A stretch of DNA of 64,000 bases, taken from contig OY718807.1 of assembly GCA_963070105.1 (NCBI GenBank), positions 7,149,483-7,213,482 of the forward strand. Reading direction: 5' to 3'. A program made the position numbers and the translations under genes. Under the pieces are notes generated by a model. That model worked only from the letters and a program-made list of their open reading frames with translations. It searched no databases and was not told where the DNA came from. Shown piece after piece: positions 52,887 through 64,000 of this stretch (position 1 is the first letter of the stretch; every line of letters begins with the position of its first letter). Origin of the DNA: Litomosoides sigmodontis. Lineage: Eukaryota > Nematoda > Chromadorea > Rhabditida > Onchocercidae.

Positions 52887-53200
52887 AATCTGCTAACAGA
52901 ATTCTTATGTTCCATGAATTTTGCTGTGTTATTCAGTGATTTTGATTAGATTGCGTAGACAATTTGTTTGTAAAATGATCATATTGAGAAGCTTCCTACT
53001 GTAATATATAACCAGGTTACTGTATGAATAAATTTCAGTTAGCGTTGAAAAAATATATGCGCGCAATTGGCGTAAGGACGGTGCAGAAGACGCTACTGAA
53101 TGGCATTAGGGAAGAAGCGAGCAAAGAAGTGAATTTTCAATTAGCAACATTTTTCCTGAAACCGACCGATTTTGCAGCTTATCTGATACGATTCCATTGA
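44049..53200 (+). CDS. Golgi alpha-mannosidase II-type glycoside hydrolase family 38 (about 23 exons, about 1022 aa)
   Basis: Exons: 44049-44138, 44447-44569, 44907-45030, 45262-45430, 45713-45840, 46185-46358, 46827-47004, 47218-47384, 47581-47771, 48022-48160, 48439-48560, 48804-48868, 49254-49437, 50019-50041, 50103-50196, 50474-50596, 50861-50972, 51155-51291, 51458-51623, 51853-51983, 52188-52281, 52486-52658, 53040 or 53039-53200. The N-terminus has a type II anchor (CYIFLIAFCAFSLFL), which places the enzyme in the Golgi lumen. GH38 motifs in order: VVPFTHADPGW, RFMWCEIAFLERWW, GSWVMTDEA, WSNDPFGYGPSVPF (catalytic Asp), THILPYGHYD, CGPNAELCCQYDF, GDDFRYD, FGTLTEYFDAL, GDFFPYQ, YWTGYYTTRPFYKR, LFQHHDAIT, SGAYVM, YYTDSNGLQ, LDRRLSTDDGKGLGFDDDG, and FPCDVQLLTVRPLN with ILHRAGIDC. 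These enzymes trim mannose from N-glycans. C. elegans has aman-2 and a related aman-3, and I cannot say which is orthologous. Junctions 47384/47581 and 48868/49254 have in-frame alternatives. A ttttcag acceptor lies 6 bases before ATG. A candidate aataaa is at 53243. Confidence 0.94.
48172..48211. repeat. CT dinucleotide repeat in intron
   Basis: (CT)n with one ctttct interruption, directly after the exon that ends in the HHDAIT motif. Confidence 0.9.
51296..51416. repeat. Intronic duplication, copy 1
   Basis: About 121 bases in the intron after the YYTDSNGLQ exon that recur at 51640-51762 in the next intron, with only a few substitutions and small length changes in A and ATT runs. Confidence 0.95.
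51640..51762. repeat. Intronic duplication, copy 2
   Basis: Second copy of 51296-51416, in the next intron of the mannosidase gene. It starts gctttaatttcag and ends attctttcgaaa (copy 1: attcttccgaaa). Confidence 0.95.
52279..52330 (+). repeat. Direct repeat duplicating a 5' splice site
   Basis: The 21-base segment spanning the exon 21 donor (starting ctggtaagcgctcctgtcac) occurs at 52279-52299 and again at 52310-52330, an offset of 31 bases. Confidence 0.95.
52850..52885. repeat. AG dinucleotide repeat
   Basis: (AG)n of about 36 bases in the last intron of the mannosidase gene. Confidence 0.95.
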
Positions 53201-54837
53201 TCGTTCCGCAGCAACAACAACGACAACGATAAAAAAAAAATGAATAAAAAGTAATGTAAATTTAAATCAAATTTTTTTCCACAAAAATTAAAAATGTCAA
53301 AGCTTAATGTCTTTCTTCAGAATTCATGCCCATAAATGAATGCGAATTTTCACGGATTATTTTTACTTTTCCAATTTTATGCTTCTTTCACGCATTTCCT
53401 ATTTTCCTTCTTTTGTTTTATGCTTTTCCACTTCAAACTCTCATTAGTAGTTTGATGAGAGTTGGATTTCGATTGATAAATATTTTAACTGAAAACACTT
53501 CGTCTGTCATTTGCAATTATTTGCTGGCAAAGAAATTCGTGCTTGTTCTTTTTCGTGCAAATACAAATTATTCATTAATTGTATTTTGTTAACTGTAAAA
53601 ATTTGCCTAAAACATGATGTGTGCATTTCTGCTTTGAAACTTTTCAAAATTATTTTTAATTCACTTTTAATTAGTCAATTAATTGCTTATAAAAGCAAAG
53701 TTTACCAATCATTGCTCGCCAACTTCAAAAATGCTATTGCGCAAAATTGACGTGCGTCATAATATCCCAACATTTATCAGAATTGCATATTTGTACATCC
53801 AATTAAATTCTTCAAACCTGGAAATTATACGTTTCTTTTTTTCTTTATAAAATTTAAAACTTGTTGAAAATCATTTTTGATATCGATTGTTAACGATTGA
53901 ACTAATGGTTGGAAAAATAAAATTTTGTCTGAAATAAATAAAGTCACCATTAACGTCTAAAATTCAAATTAAATTTGACAACTTCTCTTCGCTAGCAACT
54001 TTGCAATAATCTCTAACACATAGGAACAATCTCCAACCTCTCTGCTTTACTTCACATGCTCAGGAAAAATGAAAAGTTTAAGAAGCATAAAATTTCTGAA
54101 ACATTCCTTTCATGAATTTCCAAATCGCAAACTTTCAAGTAATTGTGAAAGTGAATAAGATTTATTTCCCACAAATTATCTTTCATTAGCTTACAAAATA
54201 GCTAACACATTTTAGCTTAAAATTAAAAAAAAAAAGAACACTTGTTAAACAATCCTTCCTCTTTCATTCTTTTTCAGATTTCCTCCTCCATCGGAAAGGA
54301 TTTGTGATGGACGTGAAAGACGCTTCCCTCTCTCTCCTGCACATTCGCTCTCATGTTCTTTTCATTTTACTCATTGAGAGACGAAAAAAGGAGGGAAGAG
54401 AGGGAGGAAGAGACAGAGAGAGTGAGAAAGAGGAGAGAATGGAAAGAGAAATTATCATAAATTGTAAATTTTTATTGGCCAAGCAATGCAGTCCTTGTCT
54501 CTCCCTTTTCCTGCCATACAATTTCATTGCAGGACGAATGAAATTGCTGGTGGAAGTGTGGAAATGCAATGTGTAAATTGAAGAGAGCGATGGAATGGAA
54601 ACGTAATTTAATGAAAGAACGCAAAATTCGTGAAATGTTTCAATTGAAAGGCGAACTGTTGCCTTTTTCGGCTTTCAGTGAATTCAATCGATGAATTGAA
54701 CGATAATTACTCTTCCAAAATATGAACGTTACAGGCAATTGAAGCAATTAGCATTATTATTTGGTGCAATCAAAAAGTACGATCCCTATTAGGCACTTTA
54801 TGAGAATGCCATAATTTTAATCGAATACAGTAATTAA

Positions 54838-55070
54838 TAATAATGATGATGATGATGATGATGAATACAATAATAATGATAATAATAATAAATGACAATA
54901 ATTTAATAATAATAAGAATAACAATAATAATTAATAATAATAATAATAGTAATAAATAGTAATAATAGTGATAATAATAAACAATAACACAGCAGCGGAT
55001 GTAGTGCTATTTGGTACAATAGTATTGTTTGGTAGTAGTAAATGATAATGAATAATAATAATAAATAGTT
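54838..55070. repeat. Degenerate AAT/ATG trinucleotide tract
   Basis: Clusters of aat and atg triplets with many interruptions. It contrasts with the pure ATT array at 43476-43939. Confidence 0.9.
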
Positions 55071-55113
55071 TTGTATGAGAAATATCCGACTCCGACTGAT
55101 ATTATCTACTCAT

Positions 55114-55144
<31 letters not shown>

Positions 55145-56663
55145 TTGTCAGATAAATGATTGCACAGATATTCGCCACAAAATTATCACTCAAAATTTTG
55201 CAAATTAATGACTTTCTTCAATGATTAATTAATTCCTGCATTTTTTTTACATTAAAAATTGGAGCCATTGTTGCAAAGCTAAACTTTTAGTCTCTAAAAT
55301 TACAAATTTTCACCACACTTATCTTATTTTTCTTTTAAAACTTTTTTCGTCTACTTTCTCCACAATTAGTTTAAGTTTCTTAAAGAAAGTCAAACTTTTA
55401 GTGCTTTTTTTTACAAAAATTTTAGTAAAAATCTCCCTTTCCGACGGAACGGAAAATCGCTGGAAAAACTTTTTCTAATTTAATCATAAATCACTTAATT
55501 GACAATTGTTCCATTCAAATTAGTATTTCTCGTTATATTGCGGTAAGCATAAATCAATACCATTATGCTGTCATTAACAAATTATGATTATTATTTACAA
55601 CGGTTTATCAGCATTTATTATCATGGAAACTCTGTAAAAAAAGAAGATAAGAAGTTAATAGAGGCGGAATTGTGATAGCCTATGCTATGCTGGAGTTAAT
55701 TATTGCTAAATTAATTAATCAGCTAACAAATGCTTACATTACAATAGTAATTTAAATGAGGGAGAGATCTAATTTTCGTATTTGATGGAATTGTTTGTTC
55801 GAAAGATTTTCTCATTATTTTTTTTTTCAGCATCTCCATCAATTAATTCTTTCTGAAAGCGCAAATGTCGCATAATTTGAGTTCTTCTGCCACTCCCTCA
55901 CTAATTATCTGTTTTAAAAACAAAAGTCATGTTTGTGATTTGTCCTAAATAATTGCCACTTTATCAGAAAAAGATGGAAGACATTTTCTTCTATAAAACT
56001 ACTGTTGGCGTTTATTTTCAATTTATATAGTTAAATTCTTCCAAAAAAATTTTAATTTCATCGAATTATCTCTGCTAATACGAACACCTGAAAGGTTCTA
56101 ATTCAAGGACATGCCATTTGCAAAAGGTAGTTTCTTTTCCAAATTTAATTTGAAGAACTGTCCCTGAAGTTTTGTAATCCGAACTTTTCTATTTTGCAAA
56201 ATCTGCCTAGCTAGTGTATATTTCAATTTAGAAATCTCAATGTAGTCTTAAGAAAACTTCTCTGTACATCTCTGCCTCTCTCCTCTCCTCTCCCAATCAT
56301 ACTCATCTCTTCCAAATGCTTCACACTATCCTTTCCTTCCCTCTTACTTTCCTAATAATCGATAGTGCAAAAAAAAAAGAGAAATAGGATAAATTGAAAT
56401 GAAAGAAAAAGAGAAACGGAAAATATTTGAAATAGAAAATCATAAATCAATTTTACCTTTTCCATTTCCTTTCATTTACCCCTCTTAAATTTCATTTTCC
56501 GCAAGAATGAAAAAAACATTCCAGTTTATTACACTGCTGGAAAGGGAAACAGTGTAGGTGATAAGTCATACTTAACTCTTGCGGATAAATGGCAACTCTC
56601 CCTCTTATCTCTTCTTGCTAATTAAAATAGAAATATAAAATAAAACGAAACGAAAATGGTGGT

Positions 56664-56664
<1 letters not shown>

Positions 56665-56752
<88 letters not shown>
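56665..56752. repeat. AC dinucleotide array, about 44 units
   Basis: Uninterrupted (AC)n of about 88 bases. Confidence 0.98.
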
Positions 56753-56756
<4 letters not shown>

Positions 56757-58144
56757 GACAAGTTGAATAGAACAAAATTATTGTTGCAGAAAAAGAACAA
56801 AAAAAATTGCACTTTTTTTAAAAAAAAAGCGAGTGGATGAATGAAATGAACAGCGGAAAATCTAGGACAGTTAGCTTCCTCTCGCTTGATTCTTTTTCGT
56901 TAATTTAAAAAACAAAAATCCTTTGTTTTTAAATTTTTCCTATAAAATTATTCATGCAATTCATAAAACATGAAGTTATCGCTTCTTCGTCCCCCTTTCC
57001 TTCCTGCTCTCTTCTGCTAAACATAGTTCGGATAAAATTGAAATTTCAGTGAATGATAACTCACTTCCATTTCTCTTCCACTTTCCCTCTCACCTCTCTC
57101 ATTTCTTCTTTTGCCTTTGGAATGAAAAAAAGTTGCAAAAAGAAAGAAGACTTTTAGGCACTCCAAAAGTTCAAATCCCACAGTTTATGAAATCAATCAT
57201 TACAAAGGGGCAAATGTAAAATTTTAAATTTTTGCAAAGAAAAGAATTTTGAGACAATTATTTGAGAGCGATTAATAGTTTGGTGTATTTTGTTTAATTT
57301 AAATTCAACGTTTTAACGCAGTTTAAATTTAATGTTACAAAAGCTCTCTTAATACTTTCCTCTTTTCTCAACGATCATTTCGCTTCCCAGTTATTCGTTA
57401 GTTTATATTGCATGGAAGTGATATAATATAGCATTTGCCTCCTCCGTTTTTTTTCTAAATCGATAAGTTGTTATTTTGAATATCACCTCTCTCTTTCTCT
57501 CCCTCTCTCTTATTTCGGATTTTTTCCTGAAAGCTTTCGGACAGCTTTTTCATTGAAATGAGTTATTTTAAAAGAAATTATCGTTGCTTAAATGTTGCAC
57601 GTCTGACTCATTTCGGAATTTTTTTTTCTCAAAAAAAAAATTAAAAAAGAAAAGAGAAGAGAAGTGAGAGGACAAATTTCACCGTAAAAGATAAAGAAAA
57701 AATGTAACTGTGAAAGTGAAAAAAATTCATCCCTTCCTATTCAATCACAATTGCTTTTACTGTAATTCTTACCGTAATTACTACCAATTACTCATTATTG
57801 TACACAAAGCATAGGACTTTTCTTATTTGTTTGAGAGGGATTTATTGCTTTTTTTTTCGTGAAAATTTTAAATTTCTGCATGCTGTAAAATTATTGCTTT
57901 TGTCAATTATTTATTATTATTGCTTGCTGATAAGCCTAATTTTTGTATTTACTCCATTTTATAAAATGCGATCGAAAGAGGAAAAATTAGTAGGAAAAAA
58001 TTGAAATTTCCTTATTTTAGTTTTTTCCTTGTTTTCAAATAATAAATGAAAGAAAAGGCATAAATTTTATCGATTTAAGACTTATTTAAATTTGTACTTT
58101 AAAACGAATATTTTAAAGTACAATATTACGTACGTATGTTTATG

Positions 58145-58200
58145 CGTGTGTATGTGTATGTGTGTGTGTGTGTGCGCGTGTGTGTGTGTGTGTGTGTGTG
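58145..58200. repeat. GT dinucleotide array
   Basis: (GT)n with tatg and gcgc interruptions. Confidence 0.95.
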
Positions 58201-60528
58201 GATATATAGGAGCATGTGCACATAGATGATAATAAGTCCGTGGAAGATTTTGAGATAAAAAAAAAAGTGGAAATCAATCGAGCTGAAGAAAGAATGCAGG
58301 TTTGAGACAAAAGAGAGGAAGCGAAATAGAAAGACAGAGAGAGAGCGAGAAAGAGATCGAGAGAGATAGAGGGCAAGAATTAGAAGATATCGAGATAATT
58401 ATGAAGTAAAAGCTGATAGGCCTAAATTTTCGGTTTTATGACAAACATGGTTTTCTAAACTTTTGCCTATTTTGCATTCTTTTGCCTATTTCTCAGGCCG
58501 CTTCATTTTTTCTCTTTCGTTCTCTCTTTCTCGCTCTATGCTAAATAATATCTGCATTTAAGTGAATATGGAGAATTTCGAGTATTTATTTATCTTTTTA
58601 AATTTCAATTATTAAACTTTTGTAAACAACTCACAATTTCAAATGTTTCACTTTTGAATTTTTTTTTGCTGAAAATTGTTAAAAGGCTCTGCTAACTTAA
58701 ACTATCACAATTATCTTTTATTTTCATATTGGGGTTTACCCACTTTTAAAAATTAAAAAAAAAAAAATGCTTCAATTCGCTTATTGACCAGACCATGCCT
58801 ATGTGCAATTAATCATTTCGTTTTTTCTTTCGAAATTTCCAGATTGCAAATAATTACCGTTTATCACCTTTAACCGGTTTTGCCCATTTCATTTATTCAT
58901 AACATTCACCTTTTTTTTTAAATTTTTATTTTTTGTTCAATTTAAATTCTTCACTTATGAAAAACCGGCATACATGCCGATATAATAACGACGATGAGTC
59001 ATAGAATTTTTTTTGGATTTGTCGTCGCTGCTCGTATTATTTTATTTTAAAAGTTTTTTTTTTGGAAGAAATTTCATCTGATAAGGTCCAAGGGAGAAGC
59101 GGAAATTGTTGCAAGTGCGACGTTGATGAGCGAAATGATACGGTAAATGAGATAAGCAGTTTCAATATTTGCTAGTTAAACTGAATTTATGCTAGAATTG
59201 ACTGACTTATTGATCGCTGAAAATCATTCATTGATCGACCGATCAATGAATTCTGAATGTTAACAGTTGTTGTACTAATCTTGAAAAATTAGCTGATTAT
59301 TAGCATTATAGGAATTAAAAATTATGCACTTACCTGAAATTGGTTGTTGATTAATTGCATGAATGAAACTTTAAAATTCCCATTCTGTTCCATGCATAAT
59401 TAATCAATTGTTGGTCAAAGCTATATATTACTCGAAATTTCAATTACTTCAAATATAATAATTGAATGCTTGATTTTTTGAAAAGTTCCGTATTGAAAAA
59501 GTTAGATTTTGGAGTAATATACCAACCTGCATTAGTTGGTACTGTTAGCTTATTCGTTGCTCATTTTTTTTTGTCTGTTTTCATAATTCAAATTTAGGAA
59601 GTAATAAGATGGCCAACAAGCGATGCTTCATTTTTATTTTAGCGTACAGTAACACCTCCTGATTGTTTTACTGAAATAATAATTGCATGACAATCAATTT
59701 ATGATCTCTTAAATGCATCGCTACTCGTACTTGGAACAGTTGCTTAATAATTAATTAACACTTAAAACAATGATTTGATAACTAATTAACATTCAAAATT
59801 TGCAAAGTTACAAGCACTTACGTTTATTTTTCCAATTTGAAAATAATCTATCTTTTTCGTATATCATTGTAAGAATTAAGCAACCAGTTGATTAATTCAA
59901 TTAATTAAATAAAGTTGAAAGAATTGAAGTGAAGAGAAAGGGAGAGAGGAAGCAGAGCAAAAGAAATGGTATGAAGAAGAGAAGACGAAATTCAAATCAG
60001 TTCGTCCCTCAAAGATTAGGAGGAACAATCACACTGATCATTACGTCTTTCTTGTTGTCATTTTAATTTCAAATTTGAAACAGTCATTAGGCATTAATTT
60101 CATTTTATCGTAAAATCAGCAAAATGAGAAATTTCGTTTTGTAATAAATGAACGTTATGAGTGGATGAAAAGAAGAAAACAAAATGCAAAATGAAAAAAA
60201 ACCGATTGTTTGATATTTTTGACCTTTACAAGTTCAACGTCATCCATATCATTGACCTCTCTCTTTCTCTATCTCTCTCTCTTTCTCTTTCTCTTGCTTT
60301 CTCTTTCTCTTTCTCTCTCTCTCTCCTCTCCTTATCTCTTGTTATAGCAAATATCGGAAAATAAGAGTGCTAATGAAAGGTTAAAAAGAAATTGATTAAC
60401 TTTACATTAATTCTAATTCACAATCTCCCACTTTTGGGCATTTTTTCCCGAATCATATTTATCCTTCACTATTAGTTTTCATTTTCACTAAATTACAAAA
60501 ATGAAATTACAATGATGAAATTTAATTA

Positions 60529-60576
60529 CAAGAATGAAATTCTGTCACACAAATGTTTGACAGAATTTCATTCTTG
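60529..60576. repeat. Perfect inverted repeat, 19-bp arms
   Basis: caagaatgaaattctgtca (60529-60547) and tgacagaatttcattcttg (60558-60576) are exact reverse complements around a 10-base loop. This could form a stable hairpin in RNA or mark a small mobile-element remnant. Confidence 0.95.
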
Positions 60577-61864
60577 AAATTAATCAATAGGCATTTTTTC
60601 TCCCTTCCTTCCTATGTTAATTTTACTTTATTTCAGTCAAGCAATCTTGCAATTAAAATTCATTCCATTCTAATTTAATACAAATTTAAATTTTCATTTA
60701 CTGATTCTTCCGCTGTACAAAAAAAAAGGAGAAAGAGTAAATGGAATTTTTAGTGTAATTTGAAAACGGACTAACAACACTCAACAGAACATTTTCATCG
60801 TATTTGTCCTTCCCGAAATTTGAGCCTTCTCCCTCCTCATTCTCCCTTTTCTTTTACTTTCCTCTCACTTCAATGTAAACTTTTAATTCAATTAACATTT
60901 TGCGTTTAATTTCAAACAACCGTTACTTCATCCTGACGATAAAATGGGATAATTTTAAGGATTTTAATGTTTACCTTCGATACCTTTAAATGATTAAAAA
61001 AATTCAACGATTGCTATATGCATTTCACCAATTTATTTGTGAACCAATTTTTTTTGCTATTTTTTTCAGTTTTTTTTGGGCGACTACTAGAAAGCATGTA
61101 ATTTAAGTTTATTTATTATTTTTAAATAATAATCACAAGAAAGACCTGAATCTTTCATTTAACGTAATTTAAATTAAAAAATTATCACTCTTCAACATCT
61201 GCATTCTTCGTTTCGCGATAATTCTAATTTGAATTTTTAAAAGCAGTGAGTGGAAGAGCATTTTTTCAATGTAACATTATGCTTGTGCGAAATTATCCAA
61301 AATATTAATAAAGGAAATTAATCATTCACAGATTTGTTTTAATCACTCAATTCTATATGTAAATCCTTTACTGGACTTTAATTTATGCTCTTAAATCGAA
61401 AGTTGCATCCTTTGATGTTTGCCGCTTAAGTTGTCCCTCTTCACTGCTTCCTGCTTCGCTCGCACTTCTTACAGCTGAAATAGTCGAATTAATTTCAAAA
61501 TCCACGTTTTCAAATTTCAAATATAAATCAAATATTTCAATTTCCACATTTTATCAAATTCAAAATTCCACCAAATTCGACGGTAAGCGATTTCATTTCT
61601 GGGCATGAATATGATGTGAAAGTGCTTCGACTGCGTAGTTTAAAATTAAATTCAATGAATAAGCTAATATTGCAAGTATTCAAGCTAAATTTGACCGTTA
61701 ATGGAATGAAATACTTGTCATTATGGTGTGGTCGCCGATAGTCCTCCTTGTATGATCAAATATTTTGCTGTGGTAAGCTTTTTTTGGACAAAAAAAAAGG
61801 AACGTTAATTTTAGCATGAAATTTCCGCATTCAATTTTCCCTTACTGCCTTCGCTTAAATTGAA

Positions 61865-62248
61865 ATGACAATGCATCACGTGTTGCTGGAAGAGATTTTT
61901 GATCAACAACCTCAAGGGTTAACTCTGACTGATAAATTTTCGTTTAAAAGAATTATCCGAAGCGAAAGAAAATTAATATATTACTTCATCACTCATTTTC
62001 CATTCAATATTTTCATCTTTTCAAAAAATTATCGCTGTTACGCTCTAATTTTTTTTTCCATAAATTTGAATCAATCTATTGCATCATAAAAAAAAAGCAA
62101 AATGATAATTACTGTGTAATTCTGGCAAATTTTAGAATATTATCACTTTTTGCATTTTAAATTTTATATTTGTTGCAGGAGGGAGGTTCGAAACGAAAAA
62201 GACGAAAGTAAGAATAAGAATGTTGTGAAATTGACGGACTACACGTAG
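61865..62248 (+). CDS. Weak candidate two-exon small gene (48 aa)
   Basis: Exon 61865-61941 (MTMHHVLLEEIFDQQ, then GLTLTDKFS) could join exon 62179-62248 (REVRNEKDESKNKNVVKLTD, then YT and stop) in phase 2. The second exon follows a good tgttgcag acceptor and looks coding. The first exon's donor (tttttc|gtttaa type) is weak. No family is recognised. It may instead be part of the 5' region of the next gene. Confidence 0.3.
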
Positions 62249-62323
62249 TACCATTCCTTATCTTTCACGGAATATTTCATCACTCAGCGTTTCTTTACGT
62301 CTATTTACGCTTGATTAAATTTA

Positions 62324-63918
62324 ATGAAAATTGGTGGTGTAGGAAGAAAAATGAGAGAATACAATAATCAAGATGTGAAAGTGAACGAAACCGAACTCGA
62401 TCCATGCATTGCTGCGGAAATTCGTATGAAGAAGATGTTATTCTCACAAAAGTAACCTTTTTTTTTCCACAATTTTTGAATTAAATCTATTCTTGAAATA
62501 TCAGAAGTGCAAAAAAAAAGACAGCGAATTCCTATTCAATTTTTTCGTAATCCATTTCTTTTTAAATCACAACCTTTTAGATGCTGAAATTGATTTTTCA
62601 TTTTCTAGAACTCGACGTAATCTGCTAATTCTTTTGGCGTTCATTGCAACACTGATCCTGATTTCTGTTTTCCTCTTCTTTCTATTATCTCGAATATCAT
62701 CACCGGACGAAGTGAATTTACCATTACCGGAAGCGGATCCGATAATTTCTGATAACAGTTTTGCAAATTCCTCTGCTACCACAACAAAACCTTCAGAGGT
62801 GATTTTTTTTTTGGTTAATTATTTATCTCTAATTTATTCCTAAATGTCTATATAAAATAAGAAATAAATTAAATAAATGAAGTTGTCCAGGTTGTCGCTA
62901 CGTTATCTGCAAACAAGTAAACATGCAATCAATTCAAATTAACTAATTAAAAAATTAAGCTTAAATTAATATGCTCAGCTATAGATGTCGATAAGTGATC
63001 CTTTCATGGCGACAATTGTGACAGAACCGCCAAAAGTTTTGGTGATTGGTCATGATGCATCCAGCGTAGGTGACAGTGACTCACTGATAATTTCAATTTA
63101 CACCCGTCTTTCTAATTAATGAAAAAGTAGAAATTAGAAGAAAAATTGATTGAGGTCGAAAGGAACGATGGAAACTAGTTATTTATGAATGAAAATTGGT
63201 GAAATTTAAAAATGAAATTGCCAAATGAATGAAAAATAAGCAAGAATTATGTTTTGTCCCATTAATTATCATTGATTTTTAATTGAAACTGATTGGAAAT
63301 TCGCTGCACCTTTTAAATATTGCAAAAATAAATGTTGCAAAATGAAAAATTTGAATCACATATATACATGGAAAAATTAAGTAATTTTTCGTCAAATTTT
63401 AAATTAATATGCAATTTCTCCATCGCTTCATTTTTTTTATTTCTATTAATTAATTCTTCCAAATTTCCGGTTTTTAACGATTTAAATTTTTGCTGCTTTT
63501 ATCACTTTGTTTTGACTATTTGGATTTTTTCATCCTTTTTCCTTTCTTTTTGCAGGAAGGTACCGTGGTCACTGTTCTTTCAGTAGCTGATTCATCAACC
63601 GTAGCTACAGTGACAGCTACAGTAGCAACCTCTTCGGTAGCAACTTTACCATACACTGTAAATACTCCCGATATTTCGGCACAACCTACAAGTGTTGTTG
63701 CCTTGATTACGATGGACAAGCAAGTGGAAGGAACGATTACTCCACCATCATTTACTGATGGTAACTATGATGGTGGTGATGATGATGACAAAATTAAGGT
63801 TTACTGTCTGATCATTTTTTTTTCAACAAAAACTGATAGCTACAGTAACTTACATCTGAAACGTAAAGATATCGATAGCAGAGGAGGACTGGAGGAAGAC
63901 ATGATTCGAAGGAGATAG
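62324..63918 (+). CDS. Orphan single-pass membrane protein, Ser/Thr/Val-rich outer part, possibly incomplete
   Basis: Exons 62324-62451, 62609-62798, 62985-63065 and 63556-63798, or through to the stop at 63918. Phases agree. A cytosolic-type N-terminus (VNETELDPCIAAEIRMKKML) leads to a basic stop and one helix, RNLLILLAFIATLILISVFL. Then come an acidic and Ser/Thr segment (PLPEADPIISDNSFANSSAT), MSISDPFMATIVTEPPKVLV, and a repetitive Val/Ala/Thr stretch (STVATVTATVATSSVATLPY) suited to O-glycosylation. No domain is recognised. The last exon may read through to DMIRRR and a stop at 63918 or splice at AAG|gtttac and leave the window. Upstream exons are possible. Confidence 0.58.
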
Positions 63919-64000
63919 TATGATAACATAAATAATGATTCAGTGAATAAATTGGTGAATACGATAAATTAGAAATGATAGCCTTTAAAGTAAGTGTGAC

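Larger units (their letters stand above)
53201..61864. other. Long intergenic region, no gene supported
   Basis: About 8.7 kb with mannosidase 3' UTR at its start. It holds AC and GT arrays (56665-56752, 58145-58200), degenerate AAT/ATG repeats (54838-55070), CT runs (57485-57510, 60258-60325) and a perfect 19-bp hairpin at 60529-60576. Open frames here are low-complexity or purely AT-driven. No tRNA or other RNA gene was recognised by eye. Confidence 0.5.

Overview
The window is AT-rich eukaryotic DNA with many short exons, mostly TTTCAG-type 3' splice sites and long non-coding spacers full of dinucleotide arrays. Several start codons sit 2 to about 25 bases after a TTTCAG-like acceptor with no upstream coding exon, as expected if a spliced leader is added there. 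This architecture, together with the protein families, points to a nematode. The species cannot be named from the sequence. All gene models were built by hand from conserved motifs and reading-phase agreement across introns.

Layout. 0.1-1.9 kb (minus): a single-pass membrane protein with an acidic then Lys/Glu-rich tail. 3.9-5.2 kb (minus): three phase-compatible exons of an unidentified Cys-containing protein. 9.1-11.75 kb (minus): a complete nine-exon UQCC1, a complex III assembly factor. 13.3-16.5 kb (minus): a complete seven-exon class A GPCR. 16.7-19.5 kb (minus): a small protein with a SOCS-box-like C-terminus, ending 257 bp upstream of the GPCR start. 22.65-25.0 kb (minus): a TSSK-like Ser/Thr kinase. 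27.2-29.5 kb (plus): two tandem secreted-precursor genes sharing an uncharacterised core around PFFKVK. 31.4-32.8 kb (minus): a small multi-pass membrane protein. 35.8-40.5 kb (plus): a SMYD-type MYND/SET protein. 44.0-53.2 kb (plus): a Golgi alpha-mannosidase II-type GH38 gene of about 23 exons. 62.3-63.9 kb (plus): an orphan single-pass protein near the window edge, preceded by a weak two-exon candidate.

The genes do not form a pathway. They are a mixed set: mitochondrial assembly, N-glycan trimming, lysine methylation, GPCR signalling, a sperm-type kinase and secreted peptides. The most distinctive signals are the paired PFFKVK precursors, an uninterrupted ATT array of about 155 units just upstream of the mannosidase, two separate cases of near-identical sequence shared by different introns of the same gene, two GC-AG introns supported by reading phase, and a kinase whose glycine loop appears to lack its glycines.
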